From DASUTW01 sp035513995 (GTDB lineage Bacteria; Actinomycetota; UBA4738; CALAEC01), in NCBI GenBank assembly GCA_035513995.1, contig DATKBL010000107.1, forward strand, positions 1-17,219: a DNA stretch of 17,219 nt, given 5' to 3'. Under the pieces are notes generated by a model. It searched no databases, was not told the origin of the DNA, and worked only from the letters and a program-made list of their open reading frames with translations. This document shows, piece by piece, positions 6,317 through 14,515 of this stretch. The stretch's first letter is position 1, and every line of letters starts with the position of its first letter. The translations under genes were made by a program, and so were the position numbers.

Positions 6317-8083
6317 ATGGCAGACAACCGGACAGAGCGCCCTCGTCCGTGGCTCGACAACTATCCGGAGGGCGTACCTTCGTCGCTGGCGCCCTTCCCG
6401 GAGATGTCGGCCTTCCAGATGCTCGAGAGGACCGTCCAGCGGTTCCCCGACAGCCCGGCCGTCGCCTTCCCCGTCGCCCCGATGGCGAGGTCGCTCACCT
6501 ACCGGCAGCTCATGGACGAGGTCGAGCAGATGTCCCGCGCGCTGGCCGCGCTGGGGGTGAAGAAGGGCGACCGGGTCGGCCTCCTCTTGCCCAACTCCCC
6601 CCACTTCGTCGTCGCGCACTTCGCGCTCCAGCGTCTCGGCGCGGTCACCGTGGGCAACAACCCGCTGTACACGAAGCGCGAGCTGGCCCACCAGCTGCGC
6701 GATGCGGGCGTCGAGATCCTCATCACCTTGGACCTTCTGTACCCGCTTGTGGAGGCGGTGCAGGGTGATGTCGGCCTCCGAAAGGTCATCGTGGGGAAGG
6801 TCGGCGACTACCTCGGGTTCCCGATCAACAAGCTCGCCCCGCTGAAGCAGAAGAGGGAGGCGAAGCACGAGGGCCGGCGCTGGCCGCCGGTCCCCTCGGA
6901 CGCCGACGTGACCTGGTGGGCCGACCTGATGAAGGGCCGCCACCCCGACGTCCCCCCGGCCGAGGTCAGCCCCAAGGAGGACGTCGCGGCGCTCGTCTAC
7001 ACGGGCGGCACCACCGGCCTCTCGAAGGGCGCGATGCTCACCCACTTCAACCTGACGAGCAACGCGGCCCAGACCGCGGCGTGGTTCACGGGGATCGAGG
7101 AGGGCGAGGAGGGGATCATGGCGATCCTCCCCTTCTTCCACTCCTACGGCCTGGGCGCGATCATGGGCGTGGGCGTCTACAAAGGCCTGAAGCTGATCCT
7201 CCTGCCGCGCTTCGAGCTCGACATGGCCCTCAAGGCCGTGGAGAAGGAGCGGCCCACGCTCTTCCCCGGGGTTCCCCGGATCTTCATCGCGATCAACGAG
7301 TCACCGGAGACGGCGGAGCACGACCTGTCGTCGATCCGCTCGTGCTTCTCGGGCGCGGCGCCGTTGCCGGTGGTGGTCGCGGAGAAGTTCGAGGCGATCA
7401 CGGGAGGGCGGCTCGTCGAGGGGTACGGGCTGACGGAGACCAGCCCGGTGACCCACATCAACCCGCTCGACGACAAGCGGCGGTTCGGGACGATCGGCCT
7501 CCCGATCCCCGACACCGACTGCAAGCTCGTGGACATCGACGACCCCGACAAGGAGATCGCGGGTGAGGATCGCGAGGGCGAGCTGTGCATCGCGGGGCCG
7601 CAGGTCATGAAGGGCTACTGGAACAGGCCCGAGGAGACCGAGGACATGATCCGCGTCCACCGGGACGGGATCCGATGGCTCCACACCGGCGACATCGCGA
7701 AGATGGACCCCGACGGCTACTTCCGGATCGTCGACCGGAAGAAGGACATGATCATCGTCAGCGGGTTCAACGTCTACCCGACCGACGTGGAGCAGGTTCT
7801 CTACCGCCACGTGAAGATCGAGAAGGTCTCGGTCGTGGGCATCCCCGACGAGCAGACCGGCGAGGCGGTGAAGGCCTTCGTCGTCCTGAAGGCGGGCCAG
7901 GAGGCGACCGAGGACGAGATCAAGGAGTTCGCCAAAGACCCCGAGCAGGGGCTCACCGGCTACCGCGCGCCGAAGCACGTGGAGTTCCGGGATGAGCTCC
8001 CCGAGACGATGGTGGGCAAGGTGCTCAGGCGCGTGCTGGTCGAGGAGGAGAAGGAGAGGGCCTCGGCTCAGGAAGGGTCGTAG
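6317..8083 (+). CDS. fadD: Long-chain fatty-acid--CoA ligase (AMP-forming)
   Basis: 588 residues. It activates fatty acids to acyl-CoA via an acyl-adenylate. ANL superfamily motifs are complete: A3 YTGGTTGLSKG (228-238), HSYG loop (275-278), A5 GYGLTET (369-375), A7 TGD (457-459), A8 DRKKDMIIVSGFNVYP (473-488) and the A10 lysine K568 in MVGKVLRR. Overall pattern (PWLDNYPEGVP near the N-terminus, IVSGFNVYPTDVE) fits long-chain acyl-CoA synthetases of the FadD type. No membrane helix or signal peptide, so cytoplasmic. The ATG follows a perfect AGGAGGTG. With the partial thiolase at the left it hints at fatty-acid metabolism genes nearby, but they are not in one operon. Its 3' end overlaps the convergent 42-residue gene by 16 bases. 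Confidence 0.95.
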   Translation: MADNRTERPRPWLDNYPEGVPSSLAPFPEMSAFQMLERTVQRFPDSPAVAFPVAPMARSLTYRQLMDEVEQMSRALAALGVKKGDRVGLLLPNSPHFVVAHFALQRLGAVTVGNNPLYTKRELAHQLRDAGVEILITLDLLYPLVEAVQGDVGLRKVIVGKVGDYLGFPINKLAPLKQKREAKHEGRRWPPVPSDADVTWWADLMKGRHPDVPPAEVSPKEDVAALVYTGGTTGLSKGAMLTHFNLTSNAAQTAAWFTGIEEGEEGIMAILPFFHSYGLGAIMGVGVYKGLKLILLPRFELDMALKAVEKERPTLFPGVPRIFIAINESPETAEHDLSSIRSCFSGAAPLPVVVAEKFEAITGGRLVEGYGLTETSPVTHINPLDDKRRFGTIGLPIPDTDCKLVDIDDPDKEIAGEDREGELCIAGPQVMKGYWNRPEETEDMIRVHRDGIRWLHTGDIAKMDPDGYFRIVDRKKDMIIVSGFNVYPTDVEQVLYRHVKIEKVSVVGIPDEQTGEAVKAFVVLKAGQEATEDEIKEFAKDPEQGLTGYRAPKHVEFRDELPETMVGKVLRRVLVEEEKERASAQEGS

Positions 8084-8196
8084 TCGCGCCGGGACCTCCG
8101 CTGGTCCCAGAGCAGCATCCACGTCCCGATCGAGGTCAGCAGCGACGCCAGGGCGAGCGTCCCGAGGCCGATGAAGAGCCAGACCTGACGCGTCAC
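8068..8196 (-). CDS. 42-residue single-pass membrane peptide
   Basis: Short ORF from GTG 8196, whose bases overlap the stop of the ThyX-like gene as GTGA, to TGA at 8070-8068. It consists of one membrane helix (about residues 5-30, VWLFIGLGTLALASLLTSIGTWMLLW) and a basic/acidic tail DQRRSRRDYDPS that should lie in the cytoplasm if the N-terminus is outside. The coupling to the preceding gene and the clean helix-plus-charged-tail design support it, but there is no Shine-Dalgarno and GC-rich DNA easily makes such ORFs. The last 16 bases overlap the acyl-CoA ligase gene. No family recognised. Confidence 0.5.
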   Translation of the reverse strand: MTRQVWLFIGLGTLALASLLTSIGTWMLLWDQRRSRRDYDPS

Positions 8197-9806
8197 GCGC
8201 CGCGCCGGCGCCGCGACTCGCTGCGTCGCTCGGCCTCCAGGCGCTCCAGGTCGACCTCCGAGAGGTCGAGATGGCTCATCGCCCCGGCGATCCCCCGGTG
8301 GCCGGCCTCGTCCCGGATCAGCCGATGCATCTCGTGGGCGACCCGGCGGTAGGCGGGGTGGCCCTGGGGCGACGAGCGCAGCTCGATCAGATGCGTCGCC
8401 TCCCGCGCGTTCATCTGCATCACGAAGCGGATCCGGTAGGCCATGGCGACGGCGTACTGCGCGACGCCGCCCACGCCGGCCGTCCGCAGCTCGGCCTCGA
8501 GCGCGGCCGACTCCTCCATGACGCGATCCCAGTCGGCCCCGGCGCCCGCCACGTCCACGTCGCCCGGCCGGTCGAAGCCGTGCTCGATGGTCAGCTCCTG
8601 CCACTCGATCGTGAGCATCCGATGCCGCTGAAGGTCGCGGAACGCCCCGTAGTCGCACAGGACGTCGAAGCGGTAGCCGGTCCGCTCGAAGGCCCGGCCC
8701 GGCTTGTGGCGGCGGTTCGACCGCTCGCCGACGTAGGCGGAGAGGACCTGCTCGCGCTGCTGCGGGGACATCGCCCGGACCCGCTCCAGCAGGAGGTCGT
8801 CGGGGAGGTCGGTCGGCGCGTAGAGCGCGGCGGCCACGACCTTGACCTCGCCGTTGGGGTCAAAGTCGGTGAGGGTCACCTCGGGTCGCGGTGGGAGCTC
8901 GAGGTCGCCGGTCAGCTCGCCGGCGATCTTGGCGGTCTCCTCGCGAGTGCTCGCGAGGTAGGCCGACCACGCGTCACCGCGGTCGGGGAGGTCCACCCGG
9001 CGGAGGAAGGCCGGGATCACCTTGCGCAGCTCGGCCAGCATGAGGTCGGCGTACGCGCGCACCTCCGAGTAGGGGTGCGCGCGCATCCGGAGCAGGAGCT
9101 GCTCGTAGGCCTGGCCGGTGGCGTAGATCCCCACGTTGGTGCGGGTCGCGGCCGGCAGGAGCCCGCGCAGCGTGTCGCAGGCCTTGGCCCGGATCGTGGC
9201 GCGGTAGACGAAGTCGGGGTCGCCCTGCTCCTGGGGATGCCGCGCGCGGTAGAGGTCCTGCATCGGCTCCAGCCATCGCGCGTAGGTCTCGAAGGCGCGG
9301 TCGAGCACCTCGACGAAGCGCGCCGCCAGCCCGGCGTCTTCGGCCTCGGGCGGCACCGCGTAGCGGAAGCGGCCACCCGGGCGGTCGTCGTAGGGCACGT
9401 AGCGGGTGGACTGCTCCAGGTAGGCTGCCAGGCGCCCCCACTCGAGCACCTTGGCCAGGATCTGCGAGGACTGCTCGCAGGCGAGGTGCACCCCGCCGAG
9501 CTGGGCCACCGAGTCGTCCCCGTACTCGAAGAAGACCCGATCGTAGAGCTGCTCGGCCCGCTCGATGCCCGCCTCGTCCCGCCCCCGCTGCGAGTCCGCC
9601 TCCTCGACGAACTCGTCGAGGAACAGCCGCCGTACCGACTTGGCCGAGCGGGAGTATCGGGCGAACAGCGCGCCCTTCGTCACCTCGGGGAGGTTGACGA
9701 GGGCGAACACGGGGCCCTCCAGGTTCGTGAAGTAGGGGGCGAGACGCTCGCGCTCCTCGTCGGTGAAGATCTCCTCGTGGACCCAGGGGAGGATCGGGTC
9801 AGTCAT
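8193..9806 (-). CDS. Tandem ThyX-like protein (FAD-dependent thymidylate synthase family)
   Basis: 537 residues, about twice a normal ThyX (roughly 220-250). ThyX makes dTMP from dUMP with methylene-tetrahydrofolate and FAD. I see two ThyX-like halves. The first (about 30-275) has EYGDDSVAQLGGVHLACEQSS and WGRLAAYLEQSTRYV (123-137), matching the region of the ThyX signature but with RHR reduced to a lone Arg, then a LLPAATRTNVGIYATGQAYEQLL segment. The second (about 315-500) has DLQRHRMLTIEWQELT (391-406), keeping RHR but with Glu where the signature serine belongs, then NAREATHLIELRSSPQGHPAYR. ATG 9806 is chosen (GAAG upstream); ATG 9812 is possible. It overlaps pknB by 8 bases. Catalytic activity is uncertain: it could be a true synthase using a composite site or a related flavoprotein. 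Confidence 0.8.
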   Translation of the reverse strand: MTDPILPWVHEEIFTDEERERLAPYFTNLEGPVFALVNLPEVTKGALFARYSRSAKSVRRLFLDEFVEEADSQRGRDEAGIERAEQLYDRVFFEYGDDSVAQLGGVHLACEQSSQILAKVLEWGRLAAYLEQSTRYVPYDDRPGGRFRYAVPPEAEDAGLAARFVEVLDRAFETYARWLEPMQDLYRARHPQEQGDPDFVYRATIRAKACDTLRGLLPAATRTNVGIYATGQAYEQLLLRMRAHPYSEVRAYADLMLAELRKVIPAFLRRVDLPDRGDAWSAYLASTREETAKIAGELTGDLELPPRPEVTLTDFDPNGEVKVVAAALYAPTDLPDDLLLERVRAMSPQQREQVLSAYVGERSNRRHKPGRAFERTGYRFDVLCDYGAFRDLQRHRMLTIEWQELTIEHGFDRPGDVDVAGAGADWDRVMEESAALEAELRTAGVGGVAQYAVAMAYRIRFVMQMNAREATHLIELRSSPQGHPAYRRVAHEMHRLIRDEAGHRGIAGAMSHLDLSEVDLERLEAERRSESRRRRGA

Positions 9807-11484
9807 CTTCATCTTCGTCCGGCGGCGAGGGGCTCGCCTCCGGCGAGGGGCCGAGCGAGATCCACACGCGGACCGTGGAGCCCGGCGCAACCTCGGTGCC
9901 GCCCTCGGGATCCTGGCGGGCCACCGTGCCGGCCTCGCAGCTGGCCGAGAACTCGTCGCCCTCCTCCTGATAGACGAGCTCCCGACCCTCGATCTCGGCC
10001 CGGGCGTCGTCGGCCGGGTCGCAGACCACGTTGGGGACGGCCACCGTCTCCGGGCCGCTCGACACCACGATGTTGACCGGCGAGCCCTCCTCCACCTCCT
10101 CCTCGGCCTGGGGATCCTGGGAGATGACCGTCCCGGGCTCCTCGTCGCTCGACTCCTGGCCGACGAACCCCACCACCAGGTCGGCGTCCTCGATCGCCTG
10201 CTGGGCCTCCTCCTGGGAGAGGCCCACCACGCTCGGGACCTCCACCAGGCGCGCCCCCCGGCTCACGAGGATCGTGACGAGCGACCCTTCGTCCGCCTCG
10301 GTGCCGGCCTCAGGGTCCTGGCGGAAGACCTCGTCGGCGGGGACGTCGTCCCTGACCCGCCGCTGCACCTCGACCTCGAAGCCCTCGGCCTCGAGCGTCT
10401 GGACCGCCGCCGCCCGGTTGAAGCCCACGACGTTGGGCACGACGACGGGCTCGGTCTCGCTCATCAGGGCCCGCACGAGGAAGAAAGAGGCCAGGCCGAG
10501 GATCGCCAGGATGAGGAGGGTCCAGAGAACGATCATGCCGACCCGGCGCCCTTCCTCCTCCTCCATCTCCTCGGGGATGGGGCCGGTGAGCACCTGGGTG
10601 TGGGAGCCGCGGTCGATCACCTGCGTGGTGTCCCCCGGGAGGACCGCGGCCGCGGCGACCGGCATCCCCTCGGCGGCCCGGCGGAGGTCGTCGATCAGCT
10701 CCTGGGCCGTCTGGTAGCGCTCGTCGGGGGACTTGGCCATCGCCTTCATCACGATCGCGTCGAGGGCCTCGGGGACGTCGGGGTTGATCCGCGAGGGAGG
10801 GATGGGATCCTCGGTGACGTGGCGATAGGCGATGGAGACGGGGCTCTCGCCCATGAAGGGCTGGCGCCCTGTGAGCATCTCGTATAGCACGACCCCGAGG
10901 GAGTAGATGTCGGAGCGCCCGTCCACCGTTTCGCCCTGCGCCTGCTCGGGCGAGAGGTACGCGGCCGTCCCCAGCACGGCGGCGGTCTGGGTCACCGTGT
11001 CGGAGGTGGTGGCGCGGGCGATGCCGAAGTCCATCACCTTCACCTGGCCCTCGCGGGTGATCATGATGTTCCCCGGCTTGATGTCGCGGTGGACGAGCCC
11101 CTTGTCGTGGGCGGCGGAGAGCGCCCTCGCCACCGCCTCGCCGATCTCGATCCCCCGCTCCGAAGTGAGGCTGCTCTCCTCCCGGAGGACCTCCTGAAGC
11201 GTCTTCCCCTCGACGTACTCCATGACGATGTAGTGGACGTTGCCGTTCGACCCGGTGTCGAAGACGGACACGATGTTGGGATGGTTCAGCGCCGCGGCGG
11301 CCTGGGCTTCCCGGCGGAACCGGGCCACGAACTGCTGGTCCTCCGCGTACTGGGGGGAGAGCACCTTGACGGCCACGGTGCGCCCCAGGACCCGGTCGGT
11401 CCCGAGGAACACCTTGGCCATGCCGCCTTCGCCGAGGACCTCCTGGATCTCGTAGCGGTTGCCGAGGACGCGCTGCTTCGCCAT
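9799..11484 (-). CDS. pknB: Ser/Thr protein kinase PknB with PASTA domains
   Basis: 561 residues. Kinase domain 11-270: glycine loop GEGGMAKVF (18-26), K40, HRDIKPGN (132-139), DFG (152-154), and activation-loop threonines T165 and T167 in TVTQTAAVLGTAAYLSPEQ, the sites autophosphorylated in Mycobacterium PknB. A juxtamembrane linker leads to one membrane helix (about 316-341). Three extracellular PASTA domains follow (about 347-410, 414-477, 481-545), which bind peptidoglycan fragments or lipid II, then an acidic tail PPDEDEDD. The third PASTA carries two cysteines (C488, C516). Mycobacterium PknB has four PASTA domains. A 47-base gap after pknA holds a possible leaderless promoter. The 3' end contains the ThyX-like start. 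PknB regulates wall synthesis, growth and division. Confidence 0.95.
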   Translation of the reverse strand: MAKQRVLGNRYEIQEVLGEGGMAKVFLGTDRVLGRTVAVKVLSPQYAEDQQFVARFRREAQAAAALNHPNIVSVFDTGSNGNVHYIVMEYVEGKTLQEVLREESSLTSERGIEIGEAVARALSAAHDKGLVHRDIKPGNIMITREGQVKVMDFGIARATTSDTVTQTAAVLGTAAYLSPEQAQGETVDGRSDIYSLGVVLYEMLTGRQPFMGESPVSIAYRHVTEDPIPPSRINPDVPEALDAIVMKAMAKSPDERYQTAQELIDDLRRAAEGMPVAAAAVLPGDTTQVIDRGSHTQVLTGPIPEEMEEEEGRRVGMIVLWTLLILAILGLASFFLVRALMSETEPVVVPNVVGFNRAAAVQTLEAEGFEVEVQRRVRDDVPADEVFRQDPEAGTEADEGSLVTILVSRGARLVEVPSVVGLSQEEAQQAIEDADLVVGFVGQESSDEEPGTVISQDPQAEEEVEEGSPVNIVVSSGPETVAVPNVVCDPADDARAEIEGRELVYQEEGDEFSASCEAGTVARQDPEGGTEVAPGSTVRVWISLGPSPEASPSPPDEDEDD

Positions 11485-11492
11485 CGGCTCAA

Positions 11493-11498
11493 ACTCTA
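11493..11498 (-). promoter_or_regulatory. Possible -10 element for pknB
   Basis: On the minus strand TAGAGT (fits TAnnnT) ends eight bases before the pknB ATG, the spacing expected for a leaderless transcript. No Shine-Dalgarno precedes this ATG and the 47-base gap is the only non-overlapping junction in the operon. No -35 is apparent. Confidence 0.4.
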
Positions 11499-11531
11499 TC
11501 GGGTCGAGGCGCCCACGGTGACCATCCGCGG

Positions 11532-13043
11532 TCAGTCGGAGTCGTCGTTGTGCCCGGGAGGCCCCTCGCCGTCCGGGCCCCCGCCACGGGAGCCGTCCTC
11601 GTCGTCCTCATCGTCGTCGTCCTCGTCGTCCTCTTCCTCCTCGGGCTCGCGGGGCGGGCGGGCCTCGATCGCCGCCTCGAGGCCGAGGATGGCCTGGTCG
11701 ACCCGGGCCGCCCTCTCGGGCGCGACCCGGTCTCGCTCGGCGCCCTTGAAGAGGGCGTTCCTGGCGTCGCCCACCTTCGTGAGCGCCTTCTCCAGGTCGC
11801 CCTCGTCGTAGGCGCGGATGGCCTCCTCGGCCTTCTTCACGATGTCGTTCGCCACCTTCTCGTCGATCTCCCCCTGGGTGAGACCCTCGCCGACCTCGTC
11901 GACGAGCGCGGTGAACGCCTCCTGGGGCGTCAGGACCTGGGCGACGTCTTCCGGCGACGGCGACTCGGCCGTGGGCTCGGGGGAGGGACCCGCCGCCGCT
12001 CCGCCGCCCTGGTTCCGCGCGTCCCGTCGCCCCTCCCGGATCGGGTCGTCGGAGCCGAAGGCGAGGACGAGCCCCGCGATCAGCACGAGCACGATCGCGG
12101 CGATGAGGGCGGGGACGTGCCATCTGCGGGGAGGCGCCCCGACCGGCGCGCCGATCGCCTCGGTCTGGAGGTCCCCCTCGTGGAGGACCGCCGTGTCCCC
12201 GGTGGCCCCGACCGTCGCGGCCCCGGCCGCCCCCTCACCCGCCGCTTCCCGGAGCGCGGCGGCCATCGTTCCCGCGTCCGGGAAGCGATCGTCGGGGTCC
12301 TTCTGGAGCGCCCGCATCGCGGCGGCGGAGATCGCCGGCGGGACGGAGTCCGGGAGCGGCGGCGGATCCTCGTGCAGGTGCTTCGTCGCCACCGAGATGA
12401 CGCTCTCGCCTCGGAAGGGGGGCGCGCCGGCGAGCATCTCGTAGAGGACGCACCCCATCGCGTAGAGGTCGCAGCGGGCGTCCACGCGCCGTCCTCGCGC
12501 CTGCTCGGGGGCGAGGTACGCCGCGGTGCCGAGCACCCTCGAGCCCATCGTCAGCGTCTCGGAGGCGGCGGCGCGGGCGATGCCGAAGTCGGTCACCTTC
12601 GGCTCGCCGTCGGGCGTCAGGAGGACGTTGCCCGGCTTCACGTCGCGGTGCACCAGGCCTCGGTCGTGGGCCGCGGACAGGGCGTCGAGGATCTCCGCGC
12701 CGAGGAGCGCCGCGCGGCCGGGGTCGAGCGGCGCCTCGCGGGCCAAAAGGTCGCCCAGCGTCTCCCCCTCGATCAGTTCCATCACGATGAACCGGCGGCC
12801 CTCGTCCTCTCCGGTGTCGTAGACGGCCACCGTGCCCGGGTGGCTCAGCCCGGCGGCCGCCCGCGCCTCTCTGCGGAAGCGCTCGACGAACTCGGGGTCG
12901 CGGCCCAGCGCGCGGTCGAGCACCTTGACGGCAACGGTCCGGTCGAGCAGGCGGTCGGTGCCCCTGTAGACGCTGGCCATGCCGCCGGCGCCGAGCCGCT
13001 CCTCGAGCTCGTAGCGCTCCGCGAGGATCACGGTGGCGCTCAT
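11532..13043 (-). CDS. pknA: Ser/Thr protein kinase PknA-type with extracellular helical domain
   Basis: 503 residues. Kinase domain 11-268: GAGGMASVY (18-26), K40, HRDVKPGN (132-139), DFG (152-154), activation-loop T163/T165 in ETLTMGSRVLGTAAYLAPEQ. A linker leads to one membrane helix (about 309-330). The outside part has a Pro/Ser/Gly-rich spacer (about 345-366), a helical domain of about 90 residues (370-459, LTPQEAFTALVDEVGEGL... NALFKGAERDRVAP) that resembles FIMAH-type helical domains, and a very acidic stretch (467-484) before a Gly/Asp tail. It lacks PASTA domains. Assigned PknA by its place between pbpA and pknB. ATG overlaps the pbpA stop as ATGA; GGAG lies upstream. PknA phosphorylates division and wall proteins and can activate PknB. 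Confidence 0.92.
   Translation of the reverse strand: MSATVILAERYELEERLGAGGMASVYRGTDRLLDRTVAVKVLDRALGRDPEFVERFRREARAAAGLSHPGTVAVYDTGEDEGRRFIVMELIEGETLGDLLAREAPLDPGRAALLGAEILDALSAAHDRGLVHRDVKPGNVLLTPDGEPKVTDFGIARAAASETLTMGSRVLGTAAYLAPEQARGRRVDARCDLYAMGCVLYEMLAGAPPFRGESVISVATKHLHEDPPPLPDSVPPAISAAAMRALQKDPDDRFPDAGTMAAALREAAGEGAAGAATVGATGDTAVLHEGDLQTEAIGAPVGAPPRRWHVPALIAAIVLVLIAGLVLAFGSDDPIREGRRDARNQGGGAAAGPSPEPTAESPSPEDVAQVLTPQEAFTALVDEVGEGLTQGEIDEKVANDIVKKAEEAIRAYDEGDLEKALTKVGDARNALFKGAERDRVAPERAARVDQAILGLEAAIEARPPREPEEEEDDEDDDDEDDEDGSRGGGPDGEGPPGHNDDSD
11592..11645. repeat. Low-complexity trinucleotide tract coding an acidic run
   Basis: Mixed GTC/CTC/TTC-type triplets on the plus strand, read on the minus strand as GAC/GAG/GAT codons for 18 residues, of which almost all are Asp or Glu (PknA residues 467-484). 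The tract is imperfect, with no single repeat unit, but could vary in length by slippage without shifting frame when gains or losses are whole triplets. Confidence 0.6.
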
Positions 13044-14515
13044 ATCCCACGCTCCAGCGCGGCCTCCATCACGGCCTTCGCGATCGGGGCGGCGACGGCT
13101 CCTCCGGTGGCCTCGTTGCCCAGGTCACCGCGGCCCAGGACCACCACGGCCACCGCGATCGTCGGCCGCTCGGCCGGCGCGAACGCGATGAACCAGGCGT
13201 GCGGCGCCTGGCCCTCCACCGTCTGGGCGGTCCCGGTCTTCCCCGCCACGCTCACGCCGGAGATCTGCGCCCCGGTCGCGGTGCCCGAGTCGACCACCGC
13301 GCGCATCATCTGGGCCAGCGCGCCCGCGTTCCCCGTGGAGAGCGGCCGACTGTACTCCTCGGGCTCGTAACGCTCGATGACTCTTCCCGAGGGGTCTCGG
13401 ATCTCCGCGACGAGTCGAGGCCGCATCATCACGCCGCCGTTCCCGATCGACCCGGCCACGAGGGCCATGTGGAGGGGGTTCGTGCGGACGTCCTGCTGGC
13501 CGATCGCCGAGAAGGCCAGCCCGGGGAGGTCCTGGTCGAAGGCCGACGGCTCGGGGATCTGTCCCTCGGCGAAGGGGATGTCGAAGGGGACGTCCTCGGA
13601 GAACCCGAAGCGGCGCGCCTGCTCCACGAGCGCCTCGGCCCCAACCTCCAGCCCCACCTGCGCGAACGTCACGTTGCACGAGACCTGCAGGGCCTGGGCC
13701 AGCGTGATCTGCCCTGCCCCGCCCAGGCAGTGGGAGCCGCCGAAGTTGTCGAGGTCGTTCGTGGTCTGGGGGAGATCGAGGCTCTGCGGGTTGTCCCACG
13801 TCGACTCCGGGCCGAGCCCGTTCTCGAGCGCGGCCGCGGCCGTCACCACCTTGAACGTCGAGCCCGGCGGAAAGACGTCGTCGTTCGCGTTGGACAGCAT
13901 CGGCTTGTCGGGGTCCTCGTTCAGCTCGTCCCACGCCCTCCGCACTTGCCGACCGTCGTGGGATGAGAGGCGGTTCGGGTCGTAGGAGGGGACGCCCACC
14001 AGCGCCAGCACCTCCCCCGTCCTGGGATCGATCGCCGCCACGCCTCCCTGGAACGAGCCCATCCCGTCGGTGGCCACCTGCTGGAGCTCCGGGTCGATCG
14101 TGGTCACCACCGTGGCTCCCTCGCGGTCGCGCCCGAGGATGTCGTCCACGAGGCGCTGAGGGAAGAGGTGCGGCGCCCGCGCCGAGAGGAACTCGTTGTA
14201 GCTCTGCTCGATCTCCGATCGCCCGAACACGAAGGAGTGATACCCAGTTGTGTGCGCGTACAGCTCCCCCTCCGGATAGCGGCGCAGGTACTTCAGGTCG
14301 CCCTGGGTGGCACGCGACCTGGCCAGCACGGTCTGCCGGTCCCTGGCCAGGATCTCGCCGCGGTCGACCTCGTATTCCCCGATCAGGAGCCGCTTGTTGG
14401 CGGGATGGTTCGCGAGGTCGTCGGCCGCGATCACCTGGAGGTAGTTGAGGTTCACGAAGATCGCCCCGAAGAGGACGAGGAACGCGGTCGCGAGGACCTG
14501 GATCTGGCGCGTCAT
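13040..14515 (-). CDS. pbpA: PbpA, class B penicillin-binding protein (transpeptidase)
   Basis: 491 residues, normal for actinobacterial PbpA. It cross-links peptidoglycan outside the membrane. Residues about 6-28 form the single N-terminal membrane anchor (VLATAFLVLFGAIFVNLNYLQV). A short pedestal domain follows, and the transpeptidase domain (about 155-485) carries the SxxK motif STFK (S219 nucleophile, K222), the SxN motif SCN (279-281) and KTGT (426-429). Two extracellular cysteines (C263, C280) could form a disulfide beside the active site. The ATG at 14515 overlaps the rodA stop as ATGA and is preceded by GAGGGAGGG, so the much longer open frame upstream is discarded. It acts with RodA, encoded directly upstream, and lies in the expected order before pknA. 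Confidence 0.95.
   Translation of the reverse strand: MTRQIQVLATAFLVLFGAIFVNLNYLQVIAADDLANHPANKRLLIGEYEVDRGEILARDRQTVLARSRATQGDLKYLRRYPEGELYAHTTGYHSFVFGRSEIEQSYNEFLSARAPHLFPQRLVDDILGRDREGATVVTTIDPELQQVATDGMGSFQGGVAAIDPRTGEVLALVGVPSYDPNRLSSHDGRQVRRAWDELNEDPDKPMLSNANDDVFPPGSTFKVVTAAAALENGLGPESTWDNPQSLDLPQTTNDLDNFGGSHCLGGAGQITLAQALQVSCNVTFAQVGLEVGAEALVEQARRFGFSEDVPFDIPFAEGQIPEPSAFDQDLPGLAFSAIGQQDVRTNPLHMALVAGSIGNGGVMMRPRLVAEIRDPSGRVIERYEPEEYSRPLSTGNAGALAQMMRAVVDSGTATGAQISGVSVAGKTGTAQTVEGQAPHAWFIAFAPAERPTIAVAVVVLGRGDLGNEATGGAVAAPIAKAVMEAALERGI

Noticed and set aside
8271..10076. 601-residue plus-strand open frame
   Set aside because: It is antisense to the ThyX-like gene and the end of pknB, with low-complexity composition.
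11550..13370. 606-residue plus-strand open frame
   Set aside because: It is antisense to pknA, which has complete kinase motifs.
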